Assembly: GCF_008035925.1 (NCBI RefSeq)
Contig: NZ_CP036264.1
Coordinates: 2,724,443 to 2,788,442, forward strand
Direction: 5' to 3'
Length of the DNA stretch: 64,000 nucleotides
Source: Stieleria maiorica
GTDB taxonomy: Bacteria; Planctomycetota; Planctomycetia; Pirellulales; Pirellulaceae
The notes under the pieces were generated by a model. It was not told where the DNA came from, did no database searches, and saw only the letters and a program-made list of their open reading frames with translations. The translations under genes and the position numbers were made by a program. Of the stretch, positions 40,607-51,900 are shown in pieces. Position 1 is the first letter of the stretch. Each line of letters starts with the position of its first letter.

Positions 40607-42247
40607 ATGGCTCGACAGATTGTTTTTCGCCTTCTTGCGGCTGCCGTTCTGTTTTCCGCGGGCGATTCGTTCCTCCTCGGCCAGGATGATTTGCCCGAGG
40701 CGTGCTGTGACGCGCCGCTCTGCGACGGAGTCGGTTGTGATGGCTTGGACGAATGCTGCGACGCGATGCTTGAAAGCACGCCCCGCCGCTGTCTCAGCTT
40801 GCAGGATCGGCTGCCCTCGATGATCGGGGATTTCTTTGCCGGCCCGCAGACTCGGGCGGTGGGCGATTACCGGCTCGACCGCGTGTTCGTGTTTGCCGAC
40901 GATTTGGATGCTCCCGGAACACTGCCGCCGGGGGGAAGCACATTGACGATCTCCGAATCCGGGCCTGTCGGGATTTATGCCAGCAGTCTGGCTTCGGTCC
41001 AACAAGCCCAAGCGATCTTTCGCGCCAGTGGAACGTTGCCCGCAGCCAGCCTGGCCGGCACGATCGCCGGCAACGCGACGTTGACCACGGCCGACACGAT
41101 CTCGCAGATTCAAGCCCAGCTCGCTTCGACCGCACAGGCCTATGACATTGTCCTGCTGCAACCGCCGCCTGGTACTTACGACACGGGCGTCCATGCGGCT
41201 TTCCAAAGTCGCAATGCGCTAACGGGGACGACCGTCTTTGACGCCAGCGCGTCGGGAGCGATGCTGCAAGGCGGGACGGATTCGATGAACGGCGGCGAGG
41301 ACTTGGACGCGTATTATTTTTATGATTATCTGATTCGCTTCGACACGGCGCTGCCGAGCGCGGCCAACGGCGGCGTCGGATCGATGAAGATCGCCGAGGG
41401 CGGAAGCGTGTTGCCGCAGGATCGCGTGTTCTTCAACTACAGCTTTTTCGATGATGTGGTCGCCAGCAATGCGTCGAGCGGTCTGAACCGGTTCACACCC
41501 GGGTTTGAAAAGACGTTCCTGGGTGGACAGGCCTCGGTCGAGTTGCGAATCCCGTTCGCGACCGATGCGGTCAGCGATCTGACCGCGACCAGCACGGCGG
41601 TTTCCAACGGATCCAGCGCCGAACTGGGCAACATCATGCTGTATGTCAAAGGGTTGTTGTACGGCACCGACACGTACGCCTTGACCGGCGGCGTCGGGTT
41701 CGGGTTTTCGACCGCGGATGACATCGCCGTTGACTTGGCCGACGGCACACCGCTGTTGCGTGTTGAAAACGACGCCGTGCAAATCCAACCGTTCTTGGGA
41801 TGGCTGTACATGCCGTCGCAGAAGTGGTTCGCGCAAGGCTTCACCCAATTCAGTTTTGCGACCGACGAGAACGACGTGTGGACGAACTCCGGACAAGGAC
41901 TTCAAGCAGCGGGTTCATTTGACGATCCCGACTACTTCTTCTTCGATGTCGCGTTGGGTTGTTGGGCCTATCGCAATGATGACGCAGCGTGCTTGTCGGG
42001 GATCATCCCTACCGTGGAAGTCCACCACACCAATTCGCTCGGCGACGACGCCTCGATCGTGACCGCCGGCAACATCCAGGTGGGCAACTGGGGCGGAACG
42101 ACCAGCTTGACGAGTGCGGTGGTGGGAACCACGTTTGAGTTCAAACAGCAAGGTCAGTTGACGGCCGGTTACGCCGTTCCACTGACATCGAGCGACCGAC
42201 AATACGACGGTGCGTTTCGAATGCAGTACACCCGGTTGCTGCGGTAG
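40607..42247 (+). CDS. Putative outer-membrane beta-barrel protein
   Basis: This protein of about 546 residues has a signal peptide (MARQIVFRLLAAAVLFSAG, cleaved near residue 20-25), a Cys-rich segment (DDLPEACCDAPLCDG) and a long region of alternating hydrophobic strands ending in an aromatic residue region (MQYTRLLR). Repeated short strands, many Gly/Asp/Asn turns and a terminal Arg/Leu strand suggest a membrane barrel. I know no precise function; sequences such as VNRYTPGFEKTF-like (here LNRFTPGFEKTFL) seem family-specific. I chose the ATG at 40607 because GGGAGG stands about 9 nt upstream and the signal peptide starts there; the longer frame from 40454 has no such support. Confidence 0.78.
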   Translation: MARQIVFRLLAAAVLFSAGDSFLLGQDDLPEACCDAPLCDGVGCDGLDECCDAMLESTPRRCLSLQDRLPSMIGDFFAGPQTRAVGDYRLDRVFVFADDLDAPGTLPPGGSTLTISESGPVGIYASSLASVQQAQAIFRASGTLPAASLAGTIAGNATLTTADTISQIQAQLASTAQAYDIVLLQPPPGTYDTGVHAAFQSRNALTGTTVFDASASGAMLQGGTDSMNGGEDLDAYYFYDYLIRFDTALPSAANGGVGSMKIAEGGSVLPQDRVFFNYSFFDDVVASNASSGLNRFTPGFEKTFLGGQASVELRIPFATDAVSDLTATSTAVSNGSSAELGNIMLYVKGLLYGTDTYALTGGVGFGFSTADDIAVDLADGTPLLRVENDAVQIQPFLGWLYMPSQKWFAQGFTQFSFATDENDVWTNSGQGLQAAGSFDDPDYFFFDVALGCWAYRNDDAACLSGIIPTVEVHHTNSLGDDASIVTAGNIQVGNWGGTTSLTSAVVGTTFEFKQQGQLTAGYAVPLTSSDRQYDGAFRMQYTRLLR

Positions 42248-42259
42248 TGGGGAGGAAAA

Positions 42260-42401
42260 TGACAGAAAAATAGGGGGCAGAAAAATGGATGCCTGATTAG
42301 ATGAAGGGTTCTTTTGGCTCACCCAGTGCTAATTGTCTTGTCACCGATTTTCTTGTCGACGAATCCGAAACACCATTTTTCTGCCCCCCCTTTTTCTGTC
42401 A
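42260..42401. repeat. Inverted repeat between convergent genes
   Basis: The stretches 42260-42288 and 42373-42401 are reverse complements over 29 nt with two mismatches (cores GGCAGAAAAATGG and CCATTTTTCTGCC). Both are made of two CATTTTTCTGYCC units. They lie between the stops of the barrel gene (+) and the oxidoreductase gene (-), so the hairpin could end transcription from both sides. Confidence 0.75.
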
Positions 42402-42416
42402 CCTGTCCTGCCGCGA

Positions 42417-43739
42417 CTATCCGATTTCGGGATAGCTCCAGGGCTGGCGGTACTTTCGTCGCAGCATGCCGTTGGCTTCGTCGTCGCCGACGATCTGCTG
42501 GGCGCCCGCATCCCAGCGGACGCTGCGGCCGAGTTTCATCGACAGCATGCCCAAGAGGGCCAGCGTGGTGGCCTGGTGTCCGACGGTGATGTCGGCGACC
42601 GGGCGGCTGCCGGTTTCGATTGCTCGAAGGAAATCGGCGTAGAGCAATTTCAGGTTGTGCCCGTCGGGTTCTTGCAGCTCGGCATCTTGGTGGATCACTT
42701 GCTTCTTGCTGTCGGCCGGGTAGAACGTCCAACCGTCGCGCCAGCCGATGTGGAACGTTCCCTGGGTGCCGAAGAAGTAGCATCCGATGCTGGTCTGCTC
42801 CGGTCCCTGTCCGGCGAATTTGCGATGTTCCCAGGTCGCGGTGAAGGAATCGAATTCGTACGTGGCGGTTTGGTGATCGGGGGCGTCGGTCGTTTGCTCT
42901 TCGTCGTTGAGCACGGCCTGACCGGCGATCGGTCGCCCGCCGGTGGAATGAACGCTGTCCGGCGATTGCTGGTCGCTCCACCACAGCATCTGGTCCAGCC
43001 AATGGACGCCCCAGTCGCCGAGCGTTCCGTTGGCGAAATCCAGAAAGTGCCGGAAGCCGCCGGGATGAATCCGACGGCAATAGGGACGCAGCGGCGCGGG
43101 GCCACAGTACATGTCCCAATCGAGATTCTCCGGCGGTTCGCTGTTTCGCGTCGGCTTTTCCGCCCCGCCGCGGCTGTGCACAAACATTCGCACCAACCCG
43201 ATGTCGCCCGCCCCGCCGTCCTTCAGAAATTTCATGCCCGAGACGTGGTGGGGGCCGATGCGTCGGTGCAGTCCGACTTGGACCAAGCGATCGGCGGCTT
43301 GTGAGGCGGCGAGGACGGCTTGGCTTTCGCCGATCGTGTGGCCGGTCGGTTTTTCGATAAAGACATGCGCTCCGGCCTGGATCGCCGCCAATGCATTGAG
43401 CGCGTGCCAATGATCCGGCGTGGCAATGATCGCGATTTCGACGTCTTCCTTTTCGAACAGCTCGCGATAGTCGCGGTAAATTCGCGGGGTGTCGCCGGAT
43501 AAATCGGTGACTTCCTCGGCGTTGATTTCCAAGCGGTCGGAATCAACATCACACAGCGCGACGACTTTGGTTTGCCCACCGGCCATCGCCTCGCGCAGGA
43601 TGTTCATGCCCCACCAACCGGCTCCGATCAGCGCCGTGCGGTACTGTTTGTTTTTGGAAGCGGCATGGATCGCCGGGGCCGATGCGAGCGTGGCGGCTGC
43701 GGCGGTGCCGGCGAGGAAGGAGCGACGTTGGATGGGCAT
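42417..43739 (-). CDS. Tat-exported Gfo/Idh/MocA-family oxidoreductase
   Basis: This 440-residue protein has a twin-arginine signal (QRRSFLAG, residues 4-11, then an Ala-rich h-region ending AIHA near 26). A Rossmann fold follows with GAGWWG at 39-44 binding NAD(P). The EKPTG motif carries the usual catalytic Lys. HRRIGPHH and a C-terminal beta-sheet domain complete the Gfo/Idh/MocA pattern. It should oxidise or reduce a sugar or cyclitol outside the cytoplasm; the Tat route exports it already folded with cofactor. It follows the PQQ-propeller gene on the same strand. Only 9 bp separate its ATG from a 56-bp heptad array, so the ribosome site has no Shine-Dalgarno match. Confidence 0.92.
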   Translation of the reverse strand: MPIQRRSFLAGTAAAATLASAPAIHAASKNKQYRTALIGAGWWGMNILREAMAGGQTKVVALCDVDSDRLEINAEEVTDLSGDTPRIYRDYRELFEKEDVEIAIIATPDHWHALNALAAIQAGAHVFIEKPTGHTIGESQAVLAASQAADRLVQVGLHRRIGPHHVSGMKFLKDGGAGDIGLVRMFVHSRGGAEKPTRNSEPPENLDWDMYCGPAPLRPYCRRIHPGGFRHFLDFANGTLGDWGVHWLDQMLWWSDQQSPDSVHSTGGRPIAGQAVLNDEEQTTDAPDHQTATYEFDSFTATWEHRKFAGQGPEQTSIGCYFFGTQGTFHIGWRDGWTFYPADSKKQVIHQDAELQEPDGHNLKLLYADFLRAIETGSRPVADITVGHQATTLALLGMLSMKLGRSVRWDAGAQQIVGDDEANGMLRRKYRQPWSYPEIG

Positions 43740-43748
43740 GGGGGCGGG

Positions 43749-43804
43749 TTGGGAGTTGGGAGTTGGGAGTTGGGAGTTGGGAGTTGGGAGTTGGGAGTTG
43801 GGAG
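43749..43804. repeat. Tandem heptad array, TTGGGAG x 8
   Basis: Eight perfect copies of the 7-bp unit TTGGGAG fill the gap between the PQQ-propeller gene and the oxidoreductase gene. On the minus strand (the coding one) the unit reads CTCCCAA. It ends 9 bp before the oxidoreductase ATG. Heptameric tandem repeats of this kind are known from filamentous cyanobacteria. Confidence 0.92.
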
Positions 43805-43820
43805 TAATGCCACGGGTATT

Positions 43821-45041
43821 CTAGTCGCGGCAATCGATGCAGACGAGTTGGCCTTGGATGCTGCGGCAAAAGATGCGGCCCCCGGACAACACGGGGCTGG
43901 TCCAGCTTTTTCCGTCCAGGACTTGCCCGCGGGCGATCGGTTCCCAGCCGTCGGGGGTTGCCGGGGCGATGATCAATTCGCCTGGTTCGGTCAACAACAA
44001 CAACTTGCCATCGGCCATCGCCAGACCTCCGGGGCGCAGGTCGTCGACCGACCAGCGGATTTCGCCGGTCGCCCAGTCCATGCAGCGCAATCGCGCGCCG
44101 GCTTCCATATCACCGTCGATGCCGTACAGATAGCCCTGGTAAAGAATCGACGTGTGAATCTGATTCTTCATCTCTTTTGATTTCCAAATCAGCTCGGGCG
44201 TCGTCCCCCCGATGTCAAACAGAGCCGCGCCGCGGTTGTAACCCGAGCAGAGAAGCATCTTGCCGTCATGAAAGATCGGATCGGCGGCGTTGCAATTGAA
44301 ACTGGTCAACCAACGTTCGGCCCAAAGCTGTTCCCCCGATTGGACATCCACACCGATGTACGCTTTTCCGGACGCGATCACGGCGACGGTGGGATCGGAA
44401 TTGGGGATCAACACCGGAGACGCGTAGCCGCATTCACGGTCGTCGGAGCTCCAGATCAGATCACCGCTGTGTTTGTCCACCAGGACACCGGACTCGCCGA
44501 CATTCAGCAACAGCCTGTCGCCGATCACCAAGGGAGCGGCGGAGAAGCCCCAGCCGGGCAACCGCACCTCGGCCTCATCAGCGACATTGATGCCCCACAT
44601 TTTGGAGCCATCGGAGATCTGCAAACAGAACAACTCTCCGGCACGCCCCATCACGTAAAGCCTGTCACCATCGATGGTCGGTGTCGAGATCGGGCCGCCT
44701 TCGAAGTCGCGGTCGTCGAGTTCCGCGGGATAGCCGAACGTCCAAATAATTTCTCCGTCGGCGACGTTGATGCAATAGACCTTGTCCTGGTCGTCGACAT
44801 GCCCAAGCGTGAAGACTCGATCGTCTTTGACCACCACCGATGAGAATCCGGTTCCGACCGAACGGGACCACGCGATGTCAGGCCCCTCGCCCGCCCAATC
44901 GCATTTCCAATCCGTTTCACGAGAGATGCCGTCTCCGTCGGGACCACGCCAACGGTACCAGTCCTCGGCGGCGCAGTTTGATACGCCGAGGAAGGAAACG
45001 AATAGGAATAACTCGGGCACAACACAACGGTACAAAGGCAT
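43821..45041 (-). CDS. Secreted PQQ-type beta-propeller protein
   Basis: This 406-residue protein has a signal peptide (PELFLFVSFLGVSNCAA, cleaved near residue 25) and a WYRWRGPDGDG entry motif typical of planctomycete PQQ-like proteins. It contains about seven propeller blades with repeated D-x-x-x-G-x-x-x-W tryptophan docking motifs (for instance YCINVADGEIIWTF, CLQISDGSKMWG, VDKHSGDLIWS). No quinoprotein catalytic residues are obvious, so a binding or BamB-like role is as likely as an enzyme. I chose the ATG at 45041; ATGs at 45077 and 45113 are in frame but precede the signal peptide. It is followed by the Tat oxidoreductase gene and may form an operon with it. Confidence 0.87.
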   Translation of the reverse strand: MPLYRCVVPELFLFVSFLGVSNCAAEDWYRWRGPDGDGISRETDWKCDWAGEGPDIAWSRSVGTGFSSVVVKDDRVFTLGHVDDQDKVYCINVADGEIIWTFGYPAELDDRDFEGGPISTPTIDGDRLYVMGRAGELFCLQISDGSKMWGINVADEAEVRLPGWGFSAAPLVIGDRLLLNVGESGVLVDKHSGDLIWSSDDRECGYASPVLIPNSDPTVAVIASGKAYIGVDVQSGEQLWAERWLTSFNCNAADPIFHDGKMLLCSGYNRGAALFDIGGTTPELIWKSKEMKNQIHTSILYQGYLYGIDGDMEAGARLRCMDWATGEIRWSVDDLRPGGLAMADGKLLLLTEPGELIIAPATPDGWEPIARGQVLDGKSWTSPVLSGGRIFCRSIQGQLVCIDCRD

Positions 45042-45134
45042 ACTTGCAATCAACCTGGTGGAAACAATGTCGTTCATTCGGGACAACGTAATTGAAATGC
45101 GGCCGAATCGCAAAACCCGAGAAACGCGCCCCGC

Positions 45135-45845
45135 TCAGCCTTCCAAAAGTTTTCCGAACAGCCCCAGCAAAAAACCAAACACGGCCCCTAGCGGCGGAAA
45201 ACTGCTGTTATTCAAGGTCGCTTGGGGTGCGATGTCTTCAAAGACCAAATAGAGGATCCCTGAGGCGGCGAAGACTTGCATCCAGCCCAGAATCCTCGGT
45301 TCGTCGGCGAGCAAATGATATCCCAAGAATCCCAACAGAGGCCCGAGTATCGCCGCGATCATGAACCAAAATAAGATTTTTCGCGATGCCAGCCCGCCGC
45401 TGCGAAGCTCTCGATAAGCATTGAACCCTTCGGGCAGGTTTTGAAGCGTGATGATCACCGCCAGCAGTATCGCGCCACTTTTGCCGCCCGAGATCACGGC
45501 TCCAAGTGCGATGACTTCCGGAACAAAGTCGGACAACATCGCGACCAGCTGCGATGCCGACGACTGGCTCCGGTCAAGCAGAATCTGCAATCCCCAAAAA
45601 CACAGCCCTCCGGCGGCAAATGCCGTCACCGTTTCCCACGTCGCGATCAGTTCGGCGCCATCGGGGATCAGCACCAGCGCGACAGCTGAGAGCAGGGCGC
45701 CACCCCCGAATGCGATCACGGTGTGACGGAACTCCTCCTCAAGCCAACGAGGACGTATGTTTTCAAACGACGCAACAACGCCTCCCAATGGAATCGCCCC
45801 GCCGGCAACCGCGGTGCAGAGAACGAGTTGAGTGATTGGATCCAT
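45135..45845 (-). CDS. ZIP-family metal transporter
   Basis: This 236-residue protein has about eight hydrophobic helices. The helix with LQNLPEGFNAYREL holds the N-x-P-E-G-F motif of the ZIP family, which lines the metal path; the second motif FVPEVIALGAVISGG supports it. It probably moves zinc or a similar divalent metal inward. It is shorter than many ZIPs and lacks the His-rich loop. The start ATG is at 45845 (an in-frame TTG sits two codons earlier). It is upstream of the PQQ-propeller gene on the same strand, 93 bp away, so co-transcription is possible. Confidence 0.85.
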   Translation of the reverse strand: MDPITQLVLCTAVAGGAIPLGGVVASFENIRPRWLEEEFRHTVIAFGGGALLSAVALVLIPDGAELIATWETVTAFAAGGLCFWGLQILLDRSQSSASQLVAMLSDFVPEVIALGAVISGGKSGAILLAVIITLQNLPEGFNAYRELRSGGLASRKILFWFMIAAILGPLLGFLGYHLLADEPRILGWMQVFAASGILYLVFEDIAPQATLNNSSFPPLGAVFGFLLGLFGKLLEG

Positions 45846-45967
45846 TGGCAAATGATCGGCTGCGGGGAAAATTCAAGTTCTACCTAATTCGCTTCGGACG
45901 TACGATAGGCCCCCTCTGAACCGGCGATCCAAGCGGCTTTTGAACGAGCACGCCCTGGCTGCCGCCC

Positions 45968-48900
45968 TCAGGATTTGTCAGTGTGGCCCAGCGACTGCAG
46001 CGAGCAGTCGGCCAAGGTGGCATCCAATTCCCCGTTTTCCAAACGCCACAAAAACGGTTGTGCCGGATCGTTCGCCAGCGAGTAGTCAATCGCATCGAGT
46101 TCGCCGAGTGAACGTTCTCGATTTCCATCAACAAAGCTGAGTTCCAGATCGGTATCGGCAGTCTCTGGCCAGTGTCGCCGGCCGGTCGGCAGGGGCCACG
46201 AACGGTCGATGCTCAGACTGCTCATTGGGGCGTTTCGGATCGCGGTGTCCAGAGATTGCAATGACTCGGTTGCATCCCCCAGGGCCGAACGTCTGGTTAA
46301 CAGATCCGCCGCCAGCAACGCTTCTCCCGCCGCCCCTTCGGATTCTTGCTGGACCGCAATGAAGTTGATTACCTGGAGTGCATCCAGTGGCGAAGCGAAT
46401 CGGCTGCCATTGACGTCATAGTACCAATCGGCGATCGTTTCTGCCGAGGTCGGATCGGGTAAAGCAACCGATCCGGTATCCGCCGCTTCTCGCCCCAATA
46501 AGTTGATGATCAGCAACGCGTCGCGCGGTGAAGTGGATCCGCTGCGGTCGACATCGGTTCTGATGTAGGGGTTGGTCCAGGGACGTGTGTTGAGGGTTTC
46601 GACGGTCGCTCCGCCACCGGTCAGGTGATGCCGTTGAGCACCGTCGACAAAGATCGGCAGGTTGACGGTCCATTGTGCCCCGGCATAGTGGACCGTGTCG
46701 TCGTCGTCGTGAATCACTAGCAACGAGTTGTCGATGTCGGTTGATGCGACCACACTGACGACGTCGAGTATCAAATGGTTGGGACTGGCGCCCACCACGT
46801 CGATGACTTCAATATCGCCGAGTGGATTCAGATCGTCGTCGGTCAGATCAAGCAGCTGATCACGGTCGGCCAGTTTCAATGTGTCGCTGCCGCCGCTGCC
46901 GTGAAAGCCGATCGGGATCGGCGCGTTGAGCACCGCGCCGAGGTTGCCTAGCGACAACAGGTCGTCTTCGTCGGTTCCCTGAAAGCCTAGGCCCGCCAGC
47001 GCGGCACCCGGTACTCGGAACAGTTCTGTCGTTTCGTGCAAAACCACGACATCACCACCTTCACCGATCACATTCACGTCGCCGACGATCAGGTTCACGA
47101 TAGCATCGGCACCCGACGTACCATCCAGAATCTCAAACCGGTAATCCTCGACTTCGCCATCGTCGGCTTCACCACCGGGCGCAAGTCCGCCAAGCGTACT
47201 GATGCGGAAGCGGGCATAGGTGGTTCCGACCGAAGCGCCCGGAGGGACAGTCACCGGAACGATGTTCGCGCCCGGCACCAGCGCCGTGCTCGTTCCGGAA
47301 CCCAAGTGTTCGGCCGGGTGGTCGAACCGGCCATTCCGATTGAAATCGATCCAGGCGTCCAGCTTGGCGGTCCCTGACACATCGATGAGAACACTTCCCA
47401 AGGTGGACTGGCTTGCGGTGGATACGAAGCTAGCGATTTGAATCACGCCATCCTCGTCGATTCCATCACCATCGGCCAGTTCGCTCGGTTGCCCGTTCGG
47501 TTCAACATCGATCGAAGGCCCCAAACGCGGCCCATTGTCGACCAATGCGTGCCTGGCTCCACCGCTGCCGAGCCGAGTCGGATAGTTGCTGACCAGGTCT
47601 TCGATTTGAATTCCCTCCGGCGCATCCCCAAAGTCGAACTCAGCGTCGGTCATGACCGTGATGGTGTCCTCGGCCAGGATCGTCGCGTCGTTGAGAGATC
47701 TGACCTGGACGGTGACCGTCCCCGTGCCGAATCCGGTCAGTTCCGTGTCCAGCACGATGCCGCCACGCGAAAGGCCGGGCAAGACAAACAGAGGGATTTC
47801 CTGGGCGGGCACGCCGTCGAGATCCTTCAGTGCGGCCGATACCGGGCCGTCCGTACTGAAGATCCGTGCGGTGTATTCGTCTTCCACGTTGCCAACGTTG
47901 TCGACCAGCAGCAAAAAGCTGGAAACACCGGGCAGCGGTAACGTACGAGTGTCTCGCTCGAATTCAGCCGTCATTGCTCGTACAGCGGCGATGTTTACGT
48001 CGATGCTCTGAGCATCCAGGACGGTCGGCTGGGTCTGTGACCTCGCGGATCCGATCAGTTGCAACGTTCCGGGAAAGGCAAAGTCGATTTCGCCGAGATC
48101 GATGGTGACGGTTTGAGACTGACTGGGTTGCAGCGAGACTGTCGCGGTGCCCAGGGTCGCGGCCAGCGCGGCGGGCGCCGCAAGCGAGACGTCGAAGGTC
48201 TCCGGCACAGTGCCTGTATTGGTGATCGTCATTTGCACCGATGTTTCCGGATCGGTGGACGTCGGCACGATTTCAACATCGACACCGACGTCAACGACGG
48301 TCAACGATCCGGCAGCCGGGCCGGTGACACTGACGTGGTCAACCGAGGCGGCTGTGACGGTGAAGGGATATTCGGCCGCGGCGGTCCCGGCCGGCGGGGT
48401 GATTCGGACGGGGAATTCGCGGAAGTTGCTCGCCCCGGCCGGCACGCTGAAGATTCCGGCATTGATCGTTGTGTCAAACTCCGCGGGCAGTCCGCTGACA
48501 AACAACACAAACTCATCACTTTCACTTCCAGTGTTGTAGACTCGAGCCGTGTAGATCGCCGAAGTCCCCTGTCCGGCCGTTGCCGACATCGGTTTCAATT
48601 CAACCCAAACGCCCCGTGCCGCGCGATCAATCGGTGGCAAAATGGGGTCGCCCGCAACGGTGAGCGATCCTTCTACGTCTCCCGTGGTGCCATGACTCGT
48701 CGCCGTGATCACGAAACCATAGTCATCGAGGACGGCATTCGAATCCGGCCGCAGCGTGAGAGGAACATCAACTGATCCCGCGGCGGGAACAACGACTTGC
48801 GACACGAGATCGATCCAGTCGGCAGGGACTCCGCTGCTGGACAAGTCGTAGGTGACGTCGACATCGCGCGGGTTCATGACCGAAAGGGTAAAGTCAGCTT

Positions 48901-51900
48901 TACCTCCGGGTTGTGCGGCGGATCCGGAAGGATTGATCGCAAGGAGCTGCTGGACCGCCACACTTTGAGCTGCCAATGTGAGTTGTCCCGGCGCACTCTG
49001 GTAAGCGAAATCGACGGTGGTGTCGAGTGTGATCGCTCGTGACTGGCCGGGCTGCAACGCGGTGACGACGGTGTCCCACGTCAGATTCACAAGATCGGCA
49101 TCGGGTGTCAAAGCCAAGTTCCACACCAAGGTGTCAAAGTCGGGATCGTTAGCGATGATCTGGTCGGGAGGAAGATTGAACGAGGCTTCGACGACGGACA
49201 CACCTGAGTTGCGTGGTATCTGGACCTGGGCGGTGAAGGGAATCCTGGGCAGGTCGCCGATGCGATAAATCGACACACCACCAGCGTCCGTCGTGAACAA
49301 CAGGTCTCCGTCGGCGGTGATCGAGTTCGGAGGAACCGTATCGAGTTCCACCTCCGTTTCGATGACGTACGGATCCAACGGGTTGGAAAGGTCAATCAGC
49401 AAGAGTTTGGCATCACGCTGGGTATCGCTTTGCCAGTTCTGGCTTGAGAATCCGAACAGGTTGTTACCGAGTGAACCGAAGTTGGTCCAAAACGACCGTG
49501 CCGGTCGATCAAGTTCCTTGGTGGAGATGACTCGGGGATCAAGCGGATCGGACAGATCGAGGGAAGTGACGGTGAGATTTCCGGCACGAAATCCATCGAA
49601 CGGATTGTTCCAGCCAGTCGTGCTGCCGATGACGACGCCGTAATTCCCCGCGATTCCGATCCCCAACGCCTGCTGTGTCCCGGGAAGATCCACGTCGGTG
49701 ACGACTTGTGCGGCGCCGGGGTTGCTGATGTCGACGACATGAATTCGTCCGACGCCTCCGCCGGGGTTGGCGACCGTCGCGCTACCCGCGGCCAGATAGG
49801 CCAGATCGGGGCCGGCCAAGGTGAGTCCAAACACATTGTGGTCACCACCACTGAGTGCGCAGCCACCGACGTCGGTCGGCGGGGAGTTGTTGTCTCCGAA
49901 CGTATTGAAAAGCGCATCGGCCAACTCGGGGGTCGCCGAAGTCGGACTGTCCGGGTCGTCCAAGTTGAACGCCACAGACAGCAATTCGCCCATCATCCCG
50001 ACGATATTCCCGGTCGCGGGCCGCGTCTGTACGCAAACGCCGAACTGAGAGACAAAGGCATGTGAATCTATCAGTTCGATCCCTGACTCGAGATTCGCGT
50101 ATTGGATCGCAGGCGAACTTCCCAACAAGACGGGCAAGAGCGGGTCGTTCTGGATCGAATAGACATCGACGGCCATGGTACGTGCCGTCGGGTCGCGGAT
50201 GGCGACCAGTAGGTCGCCATCGACACGACAACCACGATGCGAGCCCGTACCGACGGTGTCCACGACGGTGGGACTGGCGGGATTGCTATAGTCGAGCACA
50301 CTGATCCCGTCGGTTCCGCAGGCGTAGGCAATGTCATTCTGCACCGCGACACCGGCGGCCCCGGCGACCGGCGCCACAGCAAGCAATTCCAGCGGGTCGT
50401 CGGGACGCAATTCATAGACGAATAAACCGTCACTTTGCGTCACGTACAAGTGTGTCGCGTCGGCTGCCATGCCTTCCGGCGTACCGGTCAATTCAAGCTG
50501 TTGATCGAATGAGAACGAACCGGGATCGGTAACGTCGATCGTGATCAATTGCGGAGTGTCGGCGGTCGCATCACCTAAACTGGAGATCGCCAGCCAACCG
50601 GGGCCCAGCACCGTCAGATTGAGCGCTCCGCGAGCGGCCCGCGTGAGCGTCTCGGTATGGGTGAGCACTGGGTTGCGTGGATCGCTGATGTTGATCGACG
50701 CGAGCACCAGATCACCGGTCGGGGCGCGGTCCGTTTCGTCGCCGTTCTTAAACCCACCGGTGCTGCCGATCACGTACGCCATCTCCCCGTGAACCACAAT
50801 ATCGGCGATCAACGTTGTGCCGGGAATCAACAGTTCCGTGACGACCGCGTTCTGGGTGTTCGGATCATCACTGTTGATCGCTGCGGGGTCGGCGACATCC
50901 ACGACCAGCAAACGCCCCGTGCCGGTTTGTGTGTCACTTCCCGTTGACGTACTGCTGGTCACAAGCAGCGTCGTCGGATCCGCCAAAGCAAACGCACGTG
51001 TGTAGAAGTTGCCTCCCATGTTGGGATTGCCGTCGTCGGTCGTGCCGTTGACGTCGAAAAGCGAGTCCAGGAACTGCACGTCCGCCGGATCACTGGCGTC
51101 AAACGACAAAATGGTGCCGTTCTGTTCCAGCAGGTTTGGCCCGTTGAATCGTACCTGAGCCTCTGCGGTGAAGACAGAGTCCCCCGAGACCACGAGGTCC
51201 TGGCCAAAGATGTAGGGCACCGAGATCGAATCACGTAACAACGGATCCTCCAACGTACCTCCCGAACCGCCGTTGAGATCGAAGACGTGAAGCGTCGAGA
51301 ATCCGCTTGCCGTGGTCCCTTCGTCGACGGCGAACAGGCGGTCACCGTCAATCGCACCGGCGGTCGAAACGATACCGATTTCCGCTCGGGTGCGCGTCGG
51401 TGCGGTGGGATCGGACAGATCGACAACATGCAGGCTGCCGATGCCCAGCGCGTTGCCATGCACGTACGCGGTGTCACCGCCGAGCGTGATCCCCTGGATG
51501 GCATCGACGTTATCAAAATTTCCCGTGAACGCTTCGATCGGCAACATGCCGACAAGCTTGAGCGTGCCGACACCCAGCGGGACCTTGCCAAATACTTGCA
51601 GCGTGTTCGTAACCGTGCTCACCCCAGGGGGCACGACTTGGGGCCCGACCGTGAGAGTCGCTTCGACGGGTGATCCGATGATTAGCGGTGTGGTCGCATC
51701 GGCACCGGGAATCGCGTTGCCGTCTGCATCAGCGACCGTCACCTTGATCGTGTGTTGCCCCTGCGCAAAACCGCTCGTGTCGAGGTTTCCCAGGTCGACG
51801 CTGACCAGCGAGGTTTGCACGGTCAGTGACGCGGGAACCGGTGTCGGCGATTCAAACACGGTGGATCCACCGGGATCGGTCACGGAGTAGGAGACCAGTG

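Noticed and set aside
43749-43804. CRISPR array
   Set aside because: Units are 7 bp without spacers, so it is a simple tandem repeat.
43549-43869. Frames through the heptad array giving N-S-Q-L-P-T-P repeats
   Set aside because: A 7-bp unit reads as a repeating peptide in all frames without stops; this is a known artefact of heptad DNA repeats.
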